Source: Bacteroidota bacterium (GTDB lineage Bacteria; Bacteroidota; Bacteroidia; Bacteroidales; CAJPTX01). From it: a stretch of DNA of 14,808 nt. Where the stretch lies: contig PDRH01000135.1 in the NCBI GenBank assembly GCA_002748015.1, forward strand, positions 1 to 14,808, given 5' to 3'. The notes beneath the pieces were generated by a model. That model saw only the letters and a list, made by a program, of their open reading frames with translations, was not told the DNA's origin and searched no databases. Each line of letters begins with the position of its first letter. Position 1 is the first letter of the stretch. Of the stretch, positions 14,066-14,808 are shown one piece after another. The position numbers and the translations under genes are program-made.

Positions 14066-14808
14066 ATGCAAGAGAAGATTAGGGATTTACATGTGGTCAT
14101 CATGGCCGGGGGTGCGGGTGTGCGCTTCTGGCCGGCCAGCACGCAAGAAAGGCCCAAGCAGTTTCTGGATATCTTGGGTACAGGTAGCTCGTTGCTGCAG
14201 ATGACCTACCAGCGGGCGCTACGCTTGGTGGGTAGCACCAAGGTCTGGGTTGTTACGGCTTCTTCCTACGCGGACCTGGTGTATGAGCAATTGCCGGAGG
14301 TCCCGCACGGGAATGTGCTGCTCGAGACGCGCAAATGCAACACCTGCCCCTGCCTGGCCTTCGCCGCGGAGATGATAGCGACCCGCTACCCTGAAGATGT
14401 GATGCTGGTGGTGCCGAGCGACCACCTAATAGTGGACGATGCTCGCTATGATGCTCTTATCCGCCAGGCCTATGATTTTGCCAAGGAGCATGATGCTCTG
14501 CTAACCCTGGGTATAGAGCCCACGCGCCCGGAGACCGGCTACGGTTACATCCAGGCCGGTGATTCTGCAGGCTATAAGTCAGTCTGCGAGGTTAAAAGCT
14601 TTGTGGAGAAGCCGGATCGGGAGGTGGCGAAGGCCTACCTTGCCGAGGGTAACTACCTATGGAATAGCGGCATTTTCCTTTGGAGGGTATCGGTTTTCCA
14701 GGGGGTGCTCAAGGCGCAGCAGCAGGCAATATACGATCTGTTTGAGGGGATAGGCGAGGTGGATGGTGGGCCGGCCTTTACCATACGAGTGCAGGAGATC
14801 TATGAGCA
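14066..14808 (+). CDS. manC: Mannose-1-phosphate guanylyltransferase, 5' part (cut by window end)
   Basis: The enzyme makes GDP-mannose from mannose 1-phosphate and GTP, supplying mannose and GDP-fucose precursors for surface polysaccharides and glycoproteins. Translation from the ATG at 14066 stays open to the end, giving 247 residues of an expected 350 or so (single-domain type), so the 3' end is missing. The nucleotidyltransferase motifs are clear: VVIMAGGAGVRFWPAS then PKQFLDILG (10-38) for nucleotide binding, VVPSDHLIVDD, ETGYGYIQ, VKSFVEKPD, and YLWNSGIFLWR. The start is supported by the glycine loop beginning near residue 14 and by the 27-base spacing to the previous gene. Whether a C-terminal isomerase domain follows, as in bifunctional enzymes, cannot be seen. 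The symbol manC is assigned by family. Confidence 0.93.
   Translation, partial: MQEKIRDLHVVIMAGGAGVRFWPASTQERPKQFLDILGTGSSLLQMTYQRALRLVGSTKVWVVTASSYADLVYEQLPEVPHGNVLLETRKCNTCPCLAFAAEMIATRYPEDVMLVVPSDHLIVDDARYDALIRQAYDFAKEHDALLTLGIEPTRPETGYGYIQAGDSAGYKSVCEVKSFVEKPDREVAKAYLAEGNYLWNSGIFLWRVSVFQGVLKAQQQAIYDLFEGIGEVDGGPAFTIRVQEIYE

Overview
The window looks like a chromosomal segment from a fairly GC-rich member of the Bacteroidota, probably near Porphyromonas. Three things support this. The large surface protein at the left ends in a type IX secretion (Por) C-terminal sorting domain. Bacteroidota-type TAnnTTTG -7 promoter elements sit 30-41 bases before three start codons. The housekeeping genes (fumC, mnmA, a tandem Usp protein, a GDP-mannose pyrophosphorylase) look like anaerobic Bacteroidales proteins. 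The species cannot be fixed from sequence alone.

Layout. Positions 1-180 hold the 3' end of a rightward gene. It converges on a 4.4 kb leftward gene (353-4798) coding for a secreted protein made almost entirely of 19 InlB-B/Listeria-Bacteroides repeats plus a T9SS tail. A hairpin terminator at 299-330 lies between them. A 286-base divergent spacer follows, and everything after it is on the plus strand.

The accessory block spans 5085-9885. Two overlapping, closely related cytosine-5 DNA methyltransferase genes are followed by an overlapping gene for an HNH nuclease, which together read as a three-gene type II (probably type IIS) restriction-modification operon. 52 bases later comes an AAA-ATPase/PD-(D/E)XK protein of a family that is abundant in Bacteroidota.

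The housekeeping block runs from 9959 to the end. fumC (class II fumarase) and mnmA (tRNA 2-thiouridylase) abut with no spacer and have their own promoter-like element. A 195-base spacer with direct and inverted repeats and another promoter-like element precedes a probable three-gene run: a tandem Usp-domain protein, a small four-helix membrane protein, and the 5' part of a mannose-1-phosphate guanylyltransferase gene cut by the window edge.

The most notable items are the paired m5C methyltransferases with an HNH nuclease whose N-terminal half is not clearly recognisable, the nearly pure InlB-repeat T9SS cargo with a recent 219-bp internal duplication, and a lone promoter-like element with hairpins at 241-330 that could mark a small RNA. 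I saw no rRNA, tRNA, CRISPR array or insertion sequence.
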